Made by a program: the position numbers and the translations under genes | Part shown: positions 59,792 to 64,000 of the stretch, piece by piece | Numbering within the stretch: position 1 is the stretch's first letter | Layout: every line of letters begins with the position of its first letter | DNA from: Streptomyces sp. Root1304 | Lineage (GTDB): Bacteria > Actinomycetota > Actinomycetes > Streptomycetales > Streptomycetaceae | NCBI RefSeq assembly: GCF_001426405.1 | Contig: NZ_LMEP01000025.1 | Span: 62,001 to 126,000, forward strand | Reading direction: 5' to 3' | Length of the DNA stretch: 64,000 nt | The notes under the pieces: model-generated | The model's input: only the letters and a program-made list of their open reading frames with translations | The model's database searches: none | Told to the model about the DNA's origin: nothing

Positions 59792-61345
59792 TCAGCCCAT
59801 GAACTTCTTGAACTCCTCGGGGAGCTCGAAGTCCTTCGGCGTCTGTCCCGGCGCCGGGAGGCCGAAGGCGCCGCCCTGCTGCGCCTGGTCGCGGCGCTCG
59901 GCGGCGGCCTGCTCCTCGGCCTTCCGCTTCATCGGGTTGCCGCTCTTGCGCTTGCCCTTGGCCTGCTTGACCTGCTTCTTCTGCCGGCCGGGGCCGCCGC
60001 CCATGCCGGGCATGCCCGGCATGCCGGGGAGGCCGCCGCCCTGGGCCATGCGCGACATCATCTTGCGCGCCTCGAAGAACCGCTCGACCAGGCTCTTGAC
60101 GGCGCTGACCTCGACGCCCGAACCCTTGGCGATACGGGCGCGGCGGGAGCCGTTGATGATGGTCGGGTCCTGGCGCTCGGCCGGGGTCATCGACTTGATG
60201 ACGGCGGCCGTGCGGTCGACGTCCCGCTCGTCGATGTTGGCGATCTGCTCCTTCATCTGGCCCATGCCGGGGAGCATGCCGAGCAGCTTGCTGATGGAGC
60301 CCATCTTGCGGACCTGCTCCATCTGCGCCAGGAAGTCGTCGAGCGTGAACTCCTGGCCCTTCTTCGACGCGAGCTTCGAGGCCATCTTGGCGGCCTCTTC
60401 CTCGTCGAAGGTCTGCTGCGCCTTCTCGATGAGGGAGAGCATGTCGCCCATGCCGAGGATGCGGGACGCCATGCGGTCCGGGTGGAACGCGTCGAACTCG
60501 TCCAGCTTCTCGCCGTTGGAGGCGAACATGATCTGCTTGCCGGTGACGTGCGCGATGGAGAGCGCGGCACCGCCTCGGGCGTCGCCGTCGAGCTTGGAGA
60601 GCACGACGCCGTCGAAGCCGACGCCGTCGCGGAAGGCCTCGGCGGTGTTGACCGCGTCCTGGCCGATCATGGCGTCGACGACGAAGAGGACCTCATCGGG
60701 GCTGACGGCGTCGCGGATGTCCGCGGCCTGCTGCATCAGCTCCTGGTCGATGCCGAGGCGGCCGGCGGTGTCGACGATGACCACGTCGTACATCTTGGTC
60801 CGCGCGTACTCGATGGAGTCCTTGGCGACCTGGACCGGGTCGCCGACGCCGTTGCCCGGCTGGGGTCCGTAGAAGGCCACGCCCGCGCGCTCGGCGACGA
60901 CGCCGAGCTGGGTGACGGCGTTGGGGCGCTGGAGGTCGCAGGCGACGAGCAGCGGGGAGTGGCCCTGGCCCTTGAGCCAGAGGCCGAGCTTTCCGGCGAG
61001 GGTGGTCTTACCGGCACCCTGGAGGCCGGCGAGCATGATCACGGTCGGCGCGGTCTTGGCGAAGCGCAGGCGGCGGGTCTCGCCACCGAGGATGCCGATG
61101 AGCTCCTCGTTGACGATCTTGATGACCTGCTGGGCCGGGTTCAGGGCCTGCGAGACCTCGATGCCGAGGGCGCGTTCCTTGACCTGCTTGATGAAGGACC
61201 GGACGACCGGCAGGGCGACATCCGCTTCGAGCAGCGCGATACGGATCTCGCGCGCGGTGGCGTCGATGTCCGCCTCGGACAGACGGCCCTTGCCGCGGAG
61301 GTTCTTGAAGGTCGCTGCAAGGCGGTCGGAGAGGGTATCGAACAC
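59792..61345 (-). CDS. ffh: Signal recognition particle protein Ffh
   Basis: 517 residues. The N domain is followed by the SRP GTPase with GLQGAGKTT (107-115), DTAGRLGIDQELMQQ and DGDARGGAALS. The M domain (after about 300) binds SRP RNA and signal sequences and has a methionine- and glycine-rich tail (PGMPGMPGMGGGPG). It delivers nascent membrane and secreted proteins to the translocon. The GTG at 61345 has no good Shine-Dalgarno. 203 bases separate it from the glnD stop. Confidence 0.96.
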   Translation of the reverse strand: MFDTLSDRLAATFKNLRGKGRLSEADIDATAREIRIALLEADVALPVVRSFIKQVKERALGIEVSQALNPAQQVIKIVNEELIGILGGETRRLRFAKTAPTVIMLAGLQGAGKTTLAGKLGLWLKGQGHSPLLVACDLQRPNAVTQLGVVAERAGVAFYGPQPGNGVGDPVQVAKDSIEYARTKMYDVVIVDTAGRLGIDQELMQQAADIRDAVSPDEVLFVVDAMIGQDAVNTAEAFRDGVGFDGVVLSKLDGDARGGAALSIAHVTGKQIMFASNGEKLDEFDAFHPDRMASRILGMGDMLSLIEKAQQTFDEEEAAKMASKLASKKGQEFTLDDFLAQMEQVRKMGSISKLLGMLPGMGQMKEQIANIDERDVDRTAAVIKSMTPAERQDPTIINGSRRARIAKGSGVEVSAVKSLVERFFEARKMMSRMAQGGGLPGMPGMPGMGGGPGRQKKQVKQAKGKRKSGNPMKRKAEEQAAAERRDQAQQGGAFGLPAPGQTPKDFELPEEFKKFMG

Positions 61346-61548
61346 GGCGGTCGCGGATCCTCGGTGTCGGGGGCGGTCGGATTGCCCTCCAGGGTATCGG
61401 GCCGCTCGAAGTGTGTGCCCCCGCCCGCCGAATCCGGGCGCGCGGGGGTGGCCGGATCGAGGGTTCGGGGGTCGCGGATTCAGGGGTTCGGGGGTACGGG
61501 TCCCGGGGTTGGGGCCGTACGGGTCCCGGGGTTCGGGGCTTCAGTGGC
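61346..61548. repeat. G-rich repeats between glnD and ffh
   Basis: 203 bases with direct copies of a 23-base unit, GTACGGGTCCCGGGGTTGGGGCC, at 61494-61516 and (with a 2-base change) 61517-61539. GGGTTCGGGG units recur before them. The region should also hold the ffh promoter nearer 61380. No gene is seen. Confidence 0.65.
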
Positions 61549-64000
61549 TCACCCCAGCGCCCTCTCCAGGGTCCGTGCCAGGTCGACCGCCTCCTCGTCC
61601 GGGAGGGGGGAGCCGTCCGGGCGGGTCACGTACAGGGTGTCGACGGCGTTCGCCCCGAGGGTGGACACGTGGGCGCTGCGTACCCGTACGGCCGCTCCTT
61701 CCAGCGCGCGGCCGATGCGGTGGAGGAGGCCGGGGGCGTCCTGGGCGCGGACCTCGATGACCGAGGCGCGGTGGGAGGCGGCGGGGGCGACGGTGACGCG
61801 GGGCGGTGGGGCGGTGAGACCCCGGCGGCGCGGGTAGGCGGCTTCGCGTTCGGCGAGGCGGGCGGGGATGTCGAGGGTGCCGTCGAGGGCGCGGACGAGG
61901 TCGGTGCGGAGCCGGGCGGCCTCGGGCAGGGAGCCGTATTCGGCGGCGACGCGCCAGTCGAGGACGAGGACGGGGCCGGTGCCGAGCGCGGTGGGCAGGT
62001 CGACGGCGCGGAGGTCGGCGGCGCGGACGGTGAGCCGGTGGAGGGCGAGGACGCCCGCGACGGCGGGCAGGACGCCGGGCCGTTCGGGGAGGGCGATGAC
62101 GAGTTCGACGCCGACGGGTTCGGTGCCGTCCGGGTCGGCGGGGCCGGGTTCGACGGGCGGTTCGGTGCGGGCGTGGAGGGCGAGGACGGGTTCTCCGGTG
62201 CGGAGGGCCTCGATGGCGAGGCGTTCCTGTTCGGCGCTGGGGGCGGCGGCCTCGGGGTCGGGCGGCTCCTCCCCCGCGAGGACGCCCGCGACGCGTTTGA
62301 CGAGGTCGTCGACGAGCAGGGCGCGCCAGCCGGACCAGGCGGCGGGTCCGGTGGCGAGTGCGTCGGCCTCGGTGAGGGCGTGCAGGAGTTCCAGGGTGCC
62401 GACGGTGCCGACGGCGGTGGCGACAGCGTGGACGGTGGCGGGGTCGTCGAGGTCGCGTCGGGTGGCGGTCTCGACGAGGAGGAGGTGGTGGCGGACGACG
62501 GTGGCGAGGGTGGCGACGTCGGTGCGGTCGAAGCCGATGCGGGTGGCGAGGTCGCGGGTGATGGTCTCGCCGGCGACGGAGTGGTCGCCGGGCCAGCCCT
62601 TGCCGATGTCGTGGAGGAGGGCGGCGACGAGGAGGAGGTCGGGGCGGCCGACGCGGCGGGTGAGGGCGGCGGCGCGGACGGCGGTCTCGACGAGGTGGCG
62701 GTCGACGGTCCAGGTGTGGACGGGGTTGCGCTGGGGGCGGCAGCGGACGCGTTCCCAGTCGGGGAGGAGGCGGGTGACGAGGCCTTCGGCTTCGAGGGCC
62801 TCCCAGACGGGGACGGTGGCCTCGCCGGCGCCGAGGAGGGTGACGAGTTCCTCGCGGGCCTCGGCGGGCCAGGGCACGGGCAGGGGTTTGGCGGTGGCGG
62901 CGAGGCGGCGTACGGCGTGCGGGGAGAGCGGCAGGGCCGACTGGGCGGCCGCGGCGGCGGCGCGCAGGGGGAGGACGGGGTCGCGTTCGGGGCGGGCGGC
63001 GCGGGCGAGGACGGCCTCGCCGTCCATCTCGACGACGCCCTCGGCGAGCGGGGTGCGTTCGACGGGGAACTTCCCGGCGCCGGACCGGCCGCTGAGGAGG
63101 GCGCGCAGCCGGGGCCGGGCGGAGCGGGCCTTGAGGACGCGGTGGACCTCGCGCCAGGTGACGTCGGTGGCGTACGCGATGGTCCGGGCGGCTTCGTAGA
63201 CCTCGCGGAGCAGGGTGTCGGCGTCGAGGAGGCCGAGTTCGGCGGCGACGGCGTCCTGTTCCTGGAGGGCGAGCCGGTCGGTGGCGCGGCCGGTGGTGAG
63301 GTGGAGGGCGTCGCGGGCGTCGAGGAGGCGGCGACGGGCGGCGTCGAGGCCTTCGCGGGGGGCGTCGGCGAGCCAGGAGGCGGCGACGGCGCGGAGGGCC
63401 TGGGCGTCGCGGAGGCCGCCGCGGGCCTCTTTGAGGTCGGGTTCGAGGAGGTACGGGAGCTCGCCCATGCGTTCGGCGCGTTCGCGGCAGAGTTCGTCGA
63501 GTTCGGGGAGGCGCGCGGGGGCCTGGTTGCGCCAGTCGGCGAGGACGGTGGTGCGGAGTGCGGCGACGAGTCCGTGGTCTCCGGCGACGGGTCGGGCGTC
63601 GAGGAGTCCGAGGTGGACCTTGAGGTCGGTGGCGGCGGTGGCACGGGCCTCGGCGGGGGTGCGGACGGAGTGGTCGAGGGCGAGCCCGAGGTCCCAGACG
63701 GGGTACCAGAGCCGGTCGGCGAGGGCGGCGACGGCGGCTTTGTCGGCGGTGCCGTCGTGGAGCAGGAGGAGGTCGAGGTCGCTGCGGGGGGAGAGTTCGG
63801 CGCGGCCGTAGCCGCCGACGGCGACGAGGGCGGTGCCGCGGGGTGGTGCGGCGGCGGCGAAGAGGCCGGCCAGCCAGGTGTCGGTGAGCCGGGCGAGGGC
63901 GGCACGGCGCGGCGGCCCGGGCCGCTCCTTCTCTTGGAGGAGGAGCAGCCGGGCCGCCGCGTAACCGCCGGGTCCCGATTCTTCGGTCTCTTCGCTGGCT
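61549..64000 (-). CDS. glnD: [Protein-PII] uridylyl/adenylyl transferase (N-terminus beyond window)
   Basis: 817 codons are visible. It enters from the right edge. The nucleotidyl-transferase site is GGYGRAELSPRSDLDLLLLH. The HD domain has VAALLHDIGKGWPGDHS. Two ACT domains lie at the C-terminus, including ERPGVLPAVAGVLALHRL and DAPGLLHRIGRALEG. In Streptomyces it modifies GlnK with AMP to link nitrogen status to ammonium uptake, and amtB-glnK usually lie next to it, beyond this edge. The start codon is not in view. Confidence 0.93.
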   Translation of the reverse strand, partial: ASEETEESGPGGYAAARLLLLQEKERPGPPRRAALARLTDTWLAGLFAAAAPPRGTALVAVGGYGRAELSPRSDLDLLLLHDGTADKAAVAALADRLWYPVWDLGLALDHSVRTPAEARATAATDLKVHLGLLDARPVAGDHGLVAALRTTVLADWRNQAPARLPELDELCRERAERMGELPYLLEPDLKEARGGLRDAQALRAVAASWLADAPREGLDAARRRLLDARDALHLTTGRATDRLALQEQDAVAAELGLLDADTLLREVYEAARTIAYATDVTWREVHRVLKARSARPRLRALLSGRSGAGKFPVERTPLAEGVVEMDGEAVLARAARPERDPVLPLRAAAAAAQSALPLSPHAVRRLAATAKPLPVPWPAEAREELVTLLGAGEATVPVWEALEAEGLVTRLLPDWERVRCRPQRNPVHTWTVDRHLVETAVRAAALTRRVGRPDLLLVAALLHDIGKGWPGDHSVAGETITRDLATRIGFDRTDVATLATVVRHHLLLVETATRRDLDDPATVHAVATAVGTVGTLELLHALTEADALATGPAAWSGWRALLVDDLVKRVAGVLAGEEPPDPEAAAPSAEQERLAIEALRTGEPVLALHARTEPPVEPGPADPDGTEPVGVELVIALPERPGVLPAVAGVLALHRLTVRAADLRAVDLPTALGTGPVLVLDWRVAAEYGSLPEAARLRTDLVRALDGTLDIPARLAEREAAYPRRRGLTAPPPRVTVAPAASHRASVIEVRAQDAPGLLHRIGRALEGAAVRVRSAHVSTLGANAVDTLYVTRPDGSPLPDEEAVDLARTLERALG

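Noticed and set aside
57844..59802. 652-codon frame opposite ftsH
   Set aside because: It is a shadow of a clearly conserved FtsH. It has repetitive Gly/Ala/Val composition and no domain.
61868..63199. 443-codon frame opposite glnD
   Set aside because: It is Arg/Ser/Thr-rich without motifs, and the glnD reading has nucleotidyl-transferase, HD and ACT signatures.
1..64000. CRISPR arrays, insertion sequences, prophage, tRNA or rRNA genes
   Set aside because: I found no regularly spaced repeats, transposase or integrase motifs, cloverleaf-like sequences or rRNA signatures.
1..64000. Rare TTA (bldA-dependent) codons in the genes
   Set aside because: The TTA and TAA triplets I checked fell out of frame, at a stop codon or in intergenic DNA, so I do not claim bldA control for any gene.

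Overview
This window is a piece of a Streptomyces chromosome, or that of a very close relative. The base composition is extremely G+C-rich with strong third-position bias. GTG starts are common. The gene set includes whiG, four adjacent type I signal peptidases, a DUF2469 gene, a DUF574-type methyltransferase and the order rpsP-khpA-rimM-trmD-rplS, all of which fit that genus. I see no insertion sequence, integrase, CRISPR array, tRNA or rRNA.

Left part (1-32 kb). A PucR-type regulator, cut by the window edge, and a lone TraG/VirD4-like membrane ATPase lie next to a GABA aminotransferase (gabT), a PAP2 phosphatase and a secreted family 18 chitinase. The chitinase promoter carries two DasR-like sites. 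A six-gene leftward operon follows: aldehyde dehydrogenase, potD, potA, potB, potC and a PuuB-like oxidase, for uptake and catabolism of polyamines. About 8 kb further on is a second set: an orphan PotD-like lipoprotein, a second aldehyde dehydrogenase, an AsnC/Lrp regulator and a class III aminotransferase. With gabT these make a polyamine-to-GABA-to-succinate catabolic neighbourhood. Between the two sets are a NADAR protein, a DUF4190 membrane protein, an adenosine-deaminase-like enzyme (possibly aminodeoxyfutalosine deaminase of menaquinone synthesis) and a tightly overlapped run of phosphodiesterase, methyltransferase, histidine kinase and response regulator. A penicillin-binding-like serine hydrolase and a small membrane protein complete this stretch. 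An ABC ATPase/permease pair, a LOG-like protein and a DHFR-family reductase end the region.

Middle part (33-45 kb). A thiBPQ-like transporter is headed by a clear TPP riboswitch with a strong hairpin behind it. It is followed by rlmN, cdsA, frr, pyrH, tsf and rpsB (translation, ribosome recycling, UMP kinase, phospholipid synthesis), then a small M23 peptidase, a TetR regulator and whiG, the sporulation sigma factor.

Right part (45-64 kb). dprA, a YifB/ComM-like ATPase and a YraN protein form one operon whose first ribosome binding site lies inside a stable hairpin. Then come DUF2469, a Nudix hydrolase, sipZ-sipY-sipX-sipW, rplS-trmD-rimM-khpA-rpsP, a SprT-like zinc protein, a methyltransferase, an FtsH-type protease, ffh, and glnD cut by the right edge. 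Protein targeting (ffh), signal peptide removal (four Sip enzymes) and membrane proteolysis (FtsH) are therefore close together.

Most of the window is ordinary core chromosome. The points that most deserve a second look are the SD-sequestering hairpin before the yraN-yifB-dprA operon, the TPP riboswitch with its 16-bp hairpin, the 19-bp palindrome before the polyamine operon, the coupled phosphodiesterase/methyltransferase/two-component cluster, the lone conjugation-type ATPase, and overlaps that look like lost stop codons (sipX/sipY and PAP2/chitinase).
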